Shown: positions 1 to 7,541, counted from the first letter of the stretch. The stretch is DNA of 11,549 nt from an uncultured Myxococcales bacterium (GCA_903952805.1 CAJBHN010000013.1:1-11549), one strand, 5' to 3'. The notes: generated from the letters alone by a model not told the origin. Translations and numbers: made by a program.

Positions 1-600
1 CCACGCCTCCGCAGTCAGCGACGCGGCGAGGCCCGTCGTTGGGTCGAGGGGGATGGTTGTTCGGACGTCAAAGCCAGCCTGACCTGCAGCGAAGAAGTCG
101 TTGAGGCGCAGCGCGGAGTGTTGGCTTGCCGCAGACAGGGTCGCGTCGCGACCTGCATCAAAGAAGCAGCCGGTCAGCGACGTGTGAAACGTCGTGAGCG
201 GCGTCAGCAACGTGGTCGACGTGTCGCCTGCCCCGTGGTCTTCAATGAGGGAGCAGAGTTCGTTTACGCCCAGCTGCACCAGGCCGCCGGTGGCTTCCTC
301 GACGTAGGTGCCGCGGGTTGCGCACACCATGATCGGACCTGCGTGGCTCTTCACGTCCACCGTGAAGGTGCCGTCCTCGGCTGTGGTCGCTGTTCCAAGC
401 TCGTCAGAGCGACGGGCGCCATCGATGGCGAAGGCCTTGACCTCGGCGGCGGTCACGAGGCCCTTGAACACGACTCCCGTTACAGAGCCCTGCTTGGCCT
501 GGCCGATGTTGTTGCCGCATGAGGATGCCGTCAGGAGAGACGTCACGGCAGCAAGGATAAACGGCGACGCGTGAAGGGTGCGAGGCAGGTTGCGATACAT
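1..600 (-). CDS. Partial lipoprotein, 3' end beyond the left edge
   Basis: The frame is open from an ATG at 600 down to base 1 and shows 200 residues with no stop. The N-terminus (MYRNLPRTLHASPFILAAVT, then SLLTASSCGN) is a signal peptide with a lipobox-like LTASSC, so Cys28 is the likely lipidated residue and the mature protein would be anchored in a membrane. Residues about 38-100 (GSVTGVV, then VKAFAIDG, TTAEDGTFTVDV, PIMVCATRGTYVEEATGG) look like a carboxypeptidase-regulatory-like beta-sandwich followed by the 'TPLT' segment often seen in surface lipoproteins of Myxococcota and relatives. That family link is from memory. An AAGG Shine-Dalgarno lies 7 nt before the ATG. The gene starts 59 bp after the topoisomerase stop on the same strand, so it may be co-transcribed with it. 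Any role in conjugation is unknown. Confidence 0.72.
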   Translation of the reverse strand, partial: MYRNLPRTLHASPFILAAVTSLLTASSCGNNIGQAKQGSVTGVVFKGLVTAAEVKAFAIDGARRSDELGTATTAEDGTFTVDVKSHAGPIMVCATRGTYVEEATGGLVQLGVNELCSLIEDHGAGDTSTTLLTPLTTFHTSLTGCFFDAGRDATLSAASQHSALRLNDFFAAGQAGFDVRTTIPLDPTTGLAASLTAEAW

Positions 601-659
601 GATTGGCCCTTCCGAGGGTGACGACGATGGCATGGGGTCGAGGGGTGGTCGAGACGTTG

Positions 660-2942
660 TCAGCCGGTTTTTTCGCGCCTGTTTTGACGCTTGCGCGGCT
701 GCGCCTTTTGGGGTTCAGGGGCTACCCCTTTGCAGCCGTCAGATCGGAACCGGCAGCAGCCCCAAAATGCGCCCTGGGGCCCTTGTCGCTGGACCGTGGG
801 GGCGCGGCACAGGGGACATGGCGGCGGCGGCGTCTCTGAGGACGTCGTGTAGCTGCAGGTCAGGCATTTGAAGAACGGCACAACCCGGCCGTCGCGGCGG
901 GTCGACAGGCGCGCCATTGGACCGTGCGCCGAGTCCTTGTGACACGGCGACTTGGCGTGCTCCTTGGCCTCGACGACCTCGACGTGGCCGCAGGCCTCGG
1001 CGCTACAGCGGGCCATGCGGCCGAGGCGTCCCACGACGAGGTTTCTGGGGGCGCCGCATTTGCCGCAGGGCTTGGTGTCCCGCACGACGGCATCGCGGTC
1101 GAGGTCAGGGTTTGCCTGCGCAAAGGACGCGAGCTTGTGCGACGCCAGTGCGAGCATCTTTCGCAAACCGGTGTCGAAGGTCGTCAGAAAGGTTTCGCGA
1201 GCGAGTCGCCCCTCAGCGATGCGGTCGAAGTTCTTCTCGATGCTCGCTGTGAAATCCGAGCGCGTGAGCAAGTCGAAGGAGCCCCGCAGGAGCTTGTCCG
1301 AGAGCTCCCCGAGCTTGGTCGGCGAGAGTTCGCGAACCTTCGGATCACACACGACGTACTCGCGCTCGACGATGGACGTCATGACGGCCGAGTAGGTGGC
1401 GGGACGGCCGATGCCGAGACGCTCCAGGTGGGTCGTCAGGCGGGCCTCAGTGAAGCGGCTTGGGGGCTTTGTCTGCCCGGCCCGCTCCTTGAGGTCGACG
1501 AGCCGAAGCCTTTGGCCTCGTTCGGTGGCCGGGATTGGTGAGTCTTTGTTCGAAACGGTTTTGGGAAGCAAGCCCATGAAGCCGACGGACTTGATGACCA
1601 TGCCGCGGGCGATGAGCGCGTAGCCCGAAAGGCCCTCCACAGAAATTGTGACAACCGTGCTCACCAGCTGCGCGTCGGCCGCCTGACACACGAGCGTCCG
1701 CTGCCAGATGAGGTCATAGAGCGCGCGCTCGTCCTTGCTCAGGCTTGCCAGTGCTTCGGGCGGCTGGCTCATTTTCGTTGGACGAATGGCTTCGTGAGCC
1801 CCCTGAGCGTGGGCCTTGTTCGAGTACGTCTGCGGGACAGCCGGCAGGAAGTTTGGAGCCTTCTCCTTGAGCGCCGCCCGGATGTCCTCGATGGCCTCTT
1901 CGGAGAGGGTCGTGCTGTCCGTGCGGATGTAGGTGACGAGACCCTTCTCGAAGAGCTCCTGGGCCAGGGCTGTCGTCTTCTTGGCTGCCATCTTCAACGC
2001 GGTCGAGGCCGTCGACAGCAGCTGCGAAGTCGTAAACGGTGGCGGGGGCCGCCGCGTGGAGGGGCGTTCAGAGACGGTGCTGACGGTGTGCTTGTGCTCC
2101 TTCAGGTGCCGGGCGAGCGATGCCGTGACCGCCGGGTCTGCGAGCCGCAGCAGTCGATAGCCTCCAGCGTCCAAAGCCTTCTCACCATCGTCAGCGATGT
2201 CGCCGCCGCCGACTGTTCCGTCGTCGTCGTTGCCGTGGTCGTTGCTCTCGCTGTCGCCCGCGTTTTCGGAAACGTTACGCACAAGCTCGCCGGCGATGGG
2301 TGCCGGTGCCGAAACGTGGAGCTGGGCCTTCAAGCCACCGTCGTAGGCTGCTTCGATGGTGGTGAAGCCCTGGACGCGGAAGGACCGGATGGCGTGTTCG
2401 CGGTCAACGATCATGCGGACGGCGGCTGACTGCACCCGGCCGGCGGAGCGGCAGCCGAATCGCCACAGCGGACGAGAAAGCTCCATGCCGAACTCGTAGT
2501 CGAGGACCTGCCGGGCGCGCTGAGCCGCGACAAGGCGCTCGTCGAGGGGAACCGGGTTCGCCAAGGCTGCCTTGAGCCCGGCCTTCGTGATCTCCGTGCA
2601 CCGCACCCGCAGGACGCGTCGGGGGTCGAGCCGGAACATCCTGGTGAGGTGCCAGGCGATGGCCTCTCCCTCGCGGTCGGCGTCTGTCGCCAAGATGACC
2701 CGGTCGGCTTGGTCGATGCGGGCCTTCAGGCGGGCCACAACGTCGGGCTTGTGAACGGCCCAGTGTTCCTGCCAAGTCGTCGTGTTGACGACGTCAGAGA
2801 ATGCTTGGCCGTCCATCTTGGGCAGGCCGCAGAAGTGACCGACCGTGGCCACCACCGCGAAGGCCCCCTGGCCGAAGAGCGCGTCCAGATAGCCTTGGAT
2901 GTGCTTCACCTTGCCGGGGGACTCAACGATAAACACATTCAT
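660..2942 (-). CDS. topA: Type IA DNA topoisomerase (TopA-like)
   Basis: Predicted to relax negatively supercoiled DNA by single-strand passage through a transient 5'-phosphotyrosine bond. The TOPRIM domain spans residues 1-120, with Glu7 in VESPGK and the DADREGE acidic motif at 87-93. DYEFG (148-152) and SAGRVQSAAVRMIVDRE (166-182) follow. The catalytic Tyr is Tyr338 in YIRTDS, with HEAIRPT at 383-389 and LERLGIGRPATYS at 506-518. The C-terminus has Zn-ribbon-like Cys clusters: C626/C629/C646/C651, C693/C696 and C709/C712/C729 or C730/C737. The tail is basic. At 760 residues it is shorter than E. coli TopA (about 865), and residues 212-258 are an Asp/Gly/Asn-rich insertion. The ATG at 2942 is preceded by the shared 16-bp element rather than a clear Shine-Dalgarno. 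Conjugative plasmids often carry their own type IA enzyme (RP4 TraE, topB of integrative elements), so this is probably an accessory copy rather than the housekeeping gene. Confidence 0.95.
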   Translation of the reverse strand: MNVFIVESPGKVKHIQGYLDALFGQGAFAVVATVGHFCGLPKMDGQAFSDVVNTTTWQEHWAVHKPDVVARLKARIDQADRVILATDADREGEAIAWHLTRMFRLDPRRVLRVRCTEITKAGLKAALANPVPLDERLVAAQRARQVLDYEFGMELSRPLWRFGCRSAGRVQSAAVRMIVDREHAIRSFRVQGFTTIEAAYDGGLKAQLHVSAPAPIAGELVRNVSENAGDSESNDHGNDDDGTVGGGDIADDGEKALDAGGYRLLRLADPAVTASLARHLKEHKHTVSTVSERPSTRRPPPPFTTSQLLSTASTALKMAAKKTTALAQELFEKGLVTYIRTDSTTLSEEAIEDIRAALKEKAPNFLPAVPQTYSNKAHAQGAHEAIRPTKMSQPPEALASLSKDERALYDLIWQRTLVCQAADAQLVSTVVTISVEGLSGYALIARGMVIKSVGFMGLLPKTVSNKDSPIPATERGQRLRLVDLKERAGQTKPPSRFTEARLTTHLERLGIGRPATYSAVMTSIVEREYVVCDPKVRELSPTKLGELSDKLLRGSFDLLTRSDFTASIEKNFDRIAEGRLARETFLTTFDTGLRKMLALASHKLASFAQANPDLDRDAVVRDTKPCGKCGAPRNLVVGRLGRMARCSAEACGHVEVVEAKEHAKSPCHKDSAHGPMARLSTRRDGRVVPFFKCLTCSYTTSSETPPPPCPLCRAPTVQRQGPQGAFWGCCRFRSDGCKGVAPEPQKAQPRKRQNRREKTG

Positions 2943-2943
2943 A

Positions 2944-2959
2944 GGCTACACGAGTAGCG
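2944..2959 (-). promoter_or_regulatory. Shared 16-bp start-proximal element, copy at the topoisomerase gene
   Basis: Read on the coding strand this is CGCTACTCGTGTAGCC, followed by one T and the ATG of the topoisomerase. It keeps the inverted repeat GCTAC-(4 nt)-GTAGC and aligns without gaps to the copies at 3859-3874 and 10831-10846. In this copy the frame of the ATG contains a TAG inside the element, so the conservation cannot reflect coding sequence. It covers the position where a Shine-Dalgarno would lie, so a bound repressor could block transcription or ribosome access. Operator function is inferred. Confidence 0.5.
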
Positions 2960-3023
2960 CATATGTGTTCCGCTGCCATGTACGTGCGTCACAGCCTGCG
3001 TCTGACATCCCAAAGCCGTCCCA

Positions 3024-3040
3024 GCTGCCCGCAAGGCAGC
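3024..3040 (-). terminator. Hairpin after the unrecognised gene, possible weak terminator
   Basis: A perfect 6-bp inverted repeat, GCTGCC and GGCAGC with a 5-nt loop, begins a few bases after the stop codon at 3045-3047 and can be extended by GCCG/CGGC pairing around a bulge. On the minus strand only a short TTT follows, some 10 nt later, so it lacks a good U-tract. It may slow or partly end transcription before the topoisomerase gene. Confidence 0.3.
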
Positions 3041-3044
3041 CGGC

Positions 3045-3857
3045 CTATTCCTCCAGGGTGGTGAGGGCGATGGCGCCGAAGAACCGCTCGATGGTGTCTT
3101 GCAGGGGCGTCGGCAGCACCAGCGCATCGAGACCGTGCGCGACTGTTGCGTCGCCGAGGACCTTCAGAGCCATGTGGATGGCGATGGCCCGTTCCTCGAA
3201 GGAGCGCGTCTCATAGGTGACGTCGGGATGCGGCAGGCGGGTGAACGTCGGCCGCAAAAACGGCTTCCCGGTGCGCCACAGCTCCAGGGGGTCGAGACCC
3301 ACCAGGGTGCATTTGCGGCGGATGGCCAAGTGGATGGCCATCGACAGGCTGGCGTCAGGGTACTGGCCGCGAAGGACCTCCACATACTCGTCCAGCGCGA
3401 TTTGCGTCCGGGGATGCACGAAGAGCTTCAAGGGGAGGTTCTCGTGGCTCTCCTTCACGGGTCGGGGAATCACGATGTCTGCAACGTTTGGCCAGCGGGA
3501 GAACGCGGCGGCAAGCTGCTTGTTCGTCGAGGCGCGCAAGATGAACCGCGCCCGGGTGGTGCCCTTCAAACGGGCGTGCATCGACTCCAGGAGCTCTCGG
3601 ACGTCCTCGAGGGACGTAGCCACGGCCTCCTTGGTGGTGACCGTCTCTGCGGTCGGCATGGCCGCTGCCTTCTTGGTCGCAGGCAAGAAGCCAAGCTCGA
3701 TCAGCTGCTCGGAGACAGCGTCTTCCCCCACGCGGATGATGGTCCCTGCGTGAAAGAGGTCAGACAACGCCGAGACGGCGCCAAAGAGCTCTTCGGGGAG
3801 CCGGTAGTTCTTCGGGGCCGCCTTGCGACCGGGGGTGATGGAGCGTTCGGTAGCCAT
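3045..3857 (-). CDS. Unrecognised protein with two ribbon-helix-helix-like segments
   Basis: A 270-residue soluble protein with no signal peptide or membrane span; no family is recognised with confidence. Two segments have the strand-helix-helix layout of MetJ/Arc-type DNA-binding folds. The first is 16-57: strand around KNYRL, helix PEELFGAVSALSDLF, helix EDAVSEQLIELG. The second is 141-182: strand LKLFVH, helix PRTQIALDEYVEVL, helix SLSMAIHLAIRRK. An Ala/Thr-rich stretch (61-82) and a charged helix (83-100) lie between them. A tandem ribbon-helix-helix regulator or relaxosome accessory protein would fit, but this is only a pattern reading. The ATG at 3857 is preferred because it sits 1 nt from the shared element exactly as in two other genes. 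An in-frame GTG at 3866, with AGG 6 nt upstream, is the alternative. The gene follows the kinase-VirB10 stop by 16 bp, and the element overlaps that stop codon. Confidence 0.8.
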   Translation of the reverse strand: MATERSITPGRKAAPKNYRLPEELFGAVSALSDLFHAGTIIRVGEDAVSEQLIELGFLPATKKAAAMPTAETVTTKEAVATSLEDVRELLESMHARLKGTTRARFILRASTNKQLAAAFSRWPNVADIVIPRPVKESHENLPLKLFVHPRTQIALDEYVEVLRGQYPDASLSMAIHLAIRRKCTLVGLDPLELWRTGKPFLRPTFTRLPHPDVTYETRSFEERAIAIHMALKVLGDATVAHGLDALVLPTPLQDTIERFFGAIALTTLEE

Positions 3858-3858
3858 G

Positions 3859-3874
3859 GGATGCACATGTAGCC
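3859..3874 (-). promoter_or_regulatory. Shared 16-bp start-proximal element, copy at the ribbon-helix-helix-like gene
   Basis: Read on the coding strand this is GGCTACATGTGCATCC, followed by one C and the ATG at 3857. Against the perfect copy at 10831-10846 (GGATACAGGTGTATCC) it differs at a few positions and is a less perfect palindrome (5 of 7 arm positions). It overlaps the last base of the TAG stop of the kinase-VirB10 gene, so an internal control point inside the gene row is likely. If this gene encodes the regulator, the site would be autoregulatory; that is inference. Confidence 0.5.
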
Positions 3875-6537
3875 TACCTGCCGTTGATGTAGATCAGAAA
3901 ACGGGCCCCCCGCTTGGTGCTGACCATGGTCTGGCTCGTATTGATGCGGCTGGTGTTGCCAGCCGCTGGCGACGTAGCCCCCTGAATGGCTGCACCGGGC
4001 ACGCCGCCACCGACAGCGACGGCGGCGGCACCACCGAGGGCGCTGACGGTGGCGCTGGCGGCACCGGCGAGGACATCGGTGCCGTCTGCCCCCGATGGAT
4101 TGCCAGGGATGCCGGCCTTGCCGTCCAAACCAAGGGCCGAGCCCGACAGCGAGACGTTCTTGCCCCCGACGATGGCGGTCGTGAAGGTCACGAAGAGACG
4201 TGTCCCCGAAGACCCCGACGTGGTGCCGTGGATCTCTGTGCCCGCGGGAATCGTGACGTCGCCAATGTCTGTCTGCTGCGTCACGAGGGCAATCACCGGC
4301 CCTGCAGGGGAGCTGACGAGGTCGGCGTTCACCCGAACGGGCACCCGAACACCGTTGCGACGGCTGTCGGGCGCGGCCGACGCGGTCGTGGCCGCAGCAC
4401 CTGTCGTTGTGGCACCGGTGTTGGTGGTGCGATTGCCATAGCGCCCCCAGGGCGACGACGCGTCTGGCGACGGCGACGGCGACGGCGTCGGAGCCGCCGC
4501 TGGAGCAGACGTTACATGGCTGCCAGAGCTCGAAGGACGCTGGCCTGTGCCCTGGGCCACCTGGGGCGGTGCCGCAACGGGCTGCGGGAAAGGAGCGTCG
4601 GGGAGTGCTTCGCTTGGGGCTGCTTCTGGGGTCTGGGGAGCGCCCAGACGCGGATTGGCCATGGCTGCAGCCAACAGCGCCTGACGCTGCTTTTCCTCGG
4701 CCGACTTCCGACGCTGCTCGTCTTGCAGGGAGCGCATCTCGTTTTCGGCGTCGATGCGCCGCTTCTCGTCGTCGGGGCTCGCCGCCAGCTTGTCGCCGCC
4801 AGCGGCAGACGCGACCTGGGGCTTGTCGCTCGACCCGAAATCAAGGGTCAGCATGACGACGAGACCAAGGAGGGCCAGCGAGCCGGCGATTGCCGCAGGC
4901 AAAACCACGCTCTTCTTTGCCTGGGTCTCACGCGGCGACGCGCGCGTGGCAGGCGAGAACGTCGGGGGAGGCAGCACCACGGACATCTGCGACGGCGTCG
5001 GCTTGTCTTCGTCCCGGTACTCCTCAGAGACCGATTGAACCGCGGCCGGTGCCACGGCCGCAACCTGGGCCATGTGCCCATTCGCGTTGCCGTCGACCTC
5101 GGCTGTGAGCATCCGCATCAGCGTGTGCTGGCCGGGCTCGCCAGTGGAGCGGGGCGCCGCCTGCTGCGAAGACGCGCTTCGTGAAGGGTCGAAGGCTTGC
5201 GCCATGGCCGCCATCTCGCGGTCGACGGCCGAGTCAGATGGCAGCGCGCGCTTGCGCCCATCAATCGTTGGCACATCGACGCGGAGCAGCGAGGGCAACC
5301 CCGCCTGGGGAAGCGATGGCAGGTCGACGAGGGAATTGTCGCCAGCTGCGGGCCCCTGAGCGCTGCCGCTTTGGAAAACCGGGCTCCGCTCGCCCCCAGA
5401 TGATCCAGGACTGGGGTCTGAAAAGAGAAGCTCGCCGCTTGAACCGTCAGCACCAGCGGCACGAGCAGCACCAGCGGCCCCGACGGCGCCGGCACCGACT
5501 GTTCCACCAGCACTCCCCGTGAAGGACTCCGTGGGTGTATGCCTTGCCAGCTGCGTCATCCGTCGATGCCGTGGTGGCACAAACGCGGGCCTGCTGGCGT
5601 CGCTCACGGCGGTGATTGACTGCAACTGGGCGACGACTGCCTGGGCAGTCTCTGTGCGCTTCAGTGGGTCCTTCTCGAGAAGGCCAGACACCACGCGGGC
5701 GAATTCCGCGCTGATGTCTGTGCGAAACGTCTCCACGGGCTCGTATTCACCCTTCATGACGCGGTGATAGAACTGCAGCTCCCCTTCATCTGAAAGGTGG
5801 GGGTGCACGCCTCGATGGGTGAGCAAGAAGTAGAAGATGCACCCCAGGCCCCACAGGTCGGTGAGTTGGGTATGCCTGCGGCCCCGGGTGTTGGCGGACA
5901 GGTATTCGGGGGCCAGGTAGGCGAGGGTCCCCAGGGAGCTCCCGGTCTGGGTCAGCTGGCGGGACGCCGACTCGTCCTTGGCGAGGCCGAAGTCGAGGAT
6001 CTTCGCTGTGTCGTTTGCCCCGATGATGGTGTTTTGCGGCTTCAGGTCCCGGTGCAAAACGCCGGCGCCGTGGGCACACGCCAGACCCTCGGCGAGCTGC
6101 AGGCAGACCTGACGAATGCGCTCCAGGGATGGGTTGTTGGACACCGCCCAACGCTTGCCGTCATCGCCCGCGAAGTACTCCATGACGAGGTATGGATACG
6201 ACAGCTCCTGGGGCTTGCCCGTCCGCAGGGTGACTGTCGTGTGGATGGTGCCGCCGTCGGTGGCGTAGATGATGTTTGGGTGGGCAAACCGGGCAAGGGT
6301 CTTTGTCTCGCGGTTGAACCGCTCGAGCATCTCCTTGAGGGCTTTTGCCTCCTCAGCTGCTTCGTCGTCGTCGCCGTCGACGGCGCCGATGTCGACGGCA
6401 ATGACCTTCAGGGCCCGGTCAACAGCCAAGACCTCATGGTGGACGAGGTAGACGGCACCCATGCCGCCTTGCCCCAGCAAATGCTTGACGACGTACTTGC
6501 CGTCGATGCGTTGTCCCGCTTGAAGGTCGTACCGCAT
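3874..6537 (-). CDS. Hanks-type Ser/Thr kinase fused to a VirB10/TrbI-like T4SS channel subunit
   Basis: The kinase domain covers about residues 15-305: Gly loop GQGGMGAVY (22-30), Lys44 in ALK, helix-C Glu77, HRDLKPQN (162-169) with catalytic Asp164, DFG (182-184), a Thr/Ser-rich activation loop (T196, T198, S200, S201, T204), APE (209-211), DLWGLGC (227-233) and Arg294. All catalytic residues are present. Residues 306-540 are a low-complexity Ala/Gly/Ser/Pro linker. One membrane span (545-567) is followed by a charged coiled coil (589-625) and a Pro-rich stretch (633-693). Residues about 728-887 match the VirB10/TrbI C-terminal pattern: VNADLVSSPAGPVIALV, IPAGTEIHG, a GLDGKAGIPG turn, a Gly/Ala-rich hydrophobic stretch where VirB10 has its outer-membrane antenna, and a final beta segment GARFLIYING. 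The topology matches VirB10: cytoplasmic N-terminus, periplasmic C-terminus. GAGGAA precedes the ATG, and the gene starts 15 bp after the VirB9-position gene. Confidence 0.9.
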   Translation of the reverse strand: MRYDLQAGQRIDGKYVVKHLLGQGGMGAVYLVHHEVLAVDRALKVIAVDIGAVDGDDDEAAEEAKALKEMLERFNRETKTLARFAHPNIIYATDGGTIHTTVTLRTGKPQELSYPYLVMEYFAGDDGKRWAVSNNPSLERIRQVCLQLAEGLACAHGAGVLHRDLKPQNTIIGANDTAKILDFGLAKDESASRQLTQTGSSLGTLAYLAPEYLSANTRGRRHTQLTDLWGLGCIFYFLLTHRGVHPHLSDEGELQFYHRVMKGEYEPVETFRTDISAEFARVVSGLLEKDPLKRTETAQAVVAQLQSITAVSDASRPAFVPPRHRRMTQLARHTPTESFTGSAGGTVGAGAVGAAGAARAAGADGSSGELLFSDPSPGSSGGERSPVFQSGSAQGPAAGDNSLVDLPSLPQAGLPSLLRVDVPTIDGRKRALPSDSAVDREMAAMAQAFDPSRSASSQQAAPRSTGEPGQHTLMRMLTAEVDGNANGHMAQVAAVAPAAVQSVSEEYRDEDKPTPSQMSVVLPPPTFSPATRASPRETQAKKSVVLPAAIAGSLALLGLVVMLTLDFGSSDKPQVASAAGGDKLAASPDDEKRRIDAENEMRSLQDEQRRKSAEEKQRQALLAAAMANPRLGAPQTPEAAPSEALPDAPFPQPVAAPPQVAQGTGQRPSSSGSHVTSAPAAAPTPSPSPSPDASSPWGRYGNRTTNTGATTTGAAATTASAAPDSRRNGVRVPVRVNADLVSSPAGPVIALVTQQTDIGDVTIPAGTEIHGTTSGSSGTRLFVTFTTAIVGGKNVSLSGSALGLDGKAGIPGNPSGADGTDVLAGAASATVSALGGAAAVAVGGGVPGAAIQGATSPAAGNTSRINTSQTMVSTKRGARFLIYINGR

Positions 6538-6552
6538 GGATTCCTCAACCCC

Positions 6553-7512
6553 TCAAAACGTGATGTCGCCGATGGAAACGGTCCGGCTCTTGCCGCCGTC
6601 TTCAACCACTTCCAGGGTGTAGGTCGATGGCGGGATGGACGGGTCCACAAGTTCTGCCGCAACGATGGCCCGGGTCCTCTCGTTGAACAGCAGGGACTCC
6701 CGCTCGATGAAATGACTCGTCGACGTGACCCCGTTTGCACCAGACAAAGACGGCGTCGACAGGACGAGGTCTTCCCGGTCGCGGTTTTCCACCTCAAACG
6801 TGATCCACAAGAGTCGGCCGTTTTTGCACAGCTGACCCAGCCGAACGACCATCTGCTCGGAGCGCCGTGGGCCACCGGAGAAGTCCTTGCACTTGGTGCC
6901 GTGCAGGGCGGCCTTCATGATGGCTTCGTTTGCCTTCTCGGCGAGCTTCACCTCAAAGACCTGCGCCATCTCGCGGTCGAAGGCCGTCTGCCGCTTCGTG
7001 GCCTTGGCGTCTTCGGGCAGCGTGATTTCCACGCGCGTGTCTGCCTGTTCGGGGAAAGGCGTGAGCTCCACAAAGAACGTCACGGTGGCGCCGCCAGCCA
7101 GGGTGATGTCGAGGTTGGTGATGAACGCTTCAGGAGGCGCGTCGCCACCGGGAAGCCTGGCGTTTTTGAGGGTCATCGTCTGGGTCGACTCGACGAGGTC
7201 GAGACGGAAGAGCTGTCCCTTGTACTCGGCGTCGGCGAAGACGCACTCACCGCAGATGGGCGTCTCCTTCCAAGGCTCTGGAAGCTGGATGGTCGTTGCA
7301 ACACCGGGCACCAGCCGGAGCTTGTGCACGGCCTTCTTGAGGGGATCGAGTTGGATGGTGCGAATGGCCAACGTGTCTCGCGGCTGCGGCTGCGGGGCTG
7401 CCAATTCAGCAGGGGCCGGCTTTGGAGCAGACGGCGACGGCGGCATCATCTTTTTGCCTGCAGCACCAGCAAGCATCATGAAGGCGGTCAAAGAGGCAGC
7501 AAGCGCGTTCAT
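6553..7512 (-). CDS. VirB9-position periplasmic protein resembling DUF2381
   Basis: A 319-residue protein with a hydrophobic N-terminus (LAASLTAFMMLAGAAG, probable signal peptide though without the usual basic residues) and a Pro/Ala-rich stretch at 24-45. Residues 60-80 (KLRLVPGVATTIQLPEP) resemble the opening beta segment of VirB9/TrbG/CagX proteins, whose lipid-proximal channel layer binds VirB10. The typical VirB9 C-terminal motifs are not seen. Overall layout and the ending (STYTLEVVEDGGKSRTVSIG) look closer to DUF2381, a paralogous family of Myxococcus often found beside Ser/Thr kinase genes. C87 and C90, and C208 and C229, may form disulfides. The position between a VirB8-like and a VirB10-like gene supports a core-complex role. 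Only a weak GAG Shine-Dalgarno precedes the ATG. The family call is from memory of both families and needs a profile search. Confidence 0.72.
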   Translation of the reverse strand: MNALAASLTAFMMLAGAAGKKMMPPSPSAPKPAPAELAAPQPQPRDTLAIRTIQLDPLKKAVHKLRLVPGVATTIQLPEPWKETPICGECVFADAEYKGQLFRLDLVESTQTMTLKNARLPGGDAPPEAFITNLDITLAGGATVTFFVELTPFPEQADTRVEITLPEDAKATKRQTAFDREMAQVFEVKLAEKANEAIMKAALHGTKCKDFSGGPRRSEQMVVRLGQLCKNGRLLWITFEVENRDREDLVLSTPSLSGANGVTSTSHFIERESLLFNERTRAIVAAELVDPSIPPSTYTLEVVEDGGKSRTVSIGDITF

Positions 7513-7541
7513 CGTTCAACTCGCGACAGAGACGACAAATA

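Noticed and set aside
3858..3866. GTG at 3866 as the start of the ribbon-helix-helix-like gene
   Set aside because: It would put the start inside the shared element. The equivalent GTG in the topoisomerase copy is followed at once by an in-frame TAG, so the downstream ATG is the consistent choice, though the GTG cannot be excluded.
4465..4491. GGCGAC triplet repeats as a possible DNA repeat element
   Set aside because: They simply encode the Pro-Ser repeats of the periplasmic Pro-rich stretch in the VirB10-like part.
3823..5184. Plus-strand open frame of about 450 codons opposite the kinase-VirB10 gene
   Set aside because: The product is Arg/Gly/Cys-rich low-complexity sequence typical of an antisense reading, while the minus strand encodes a coherent multidomain protein.
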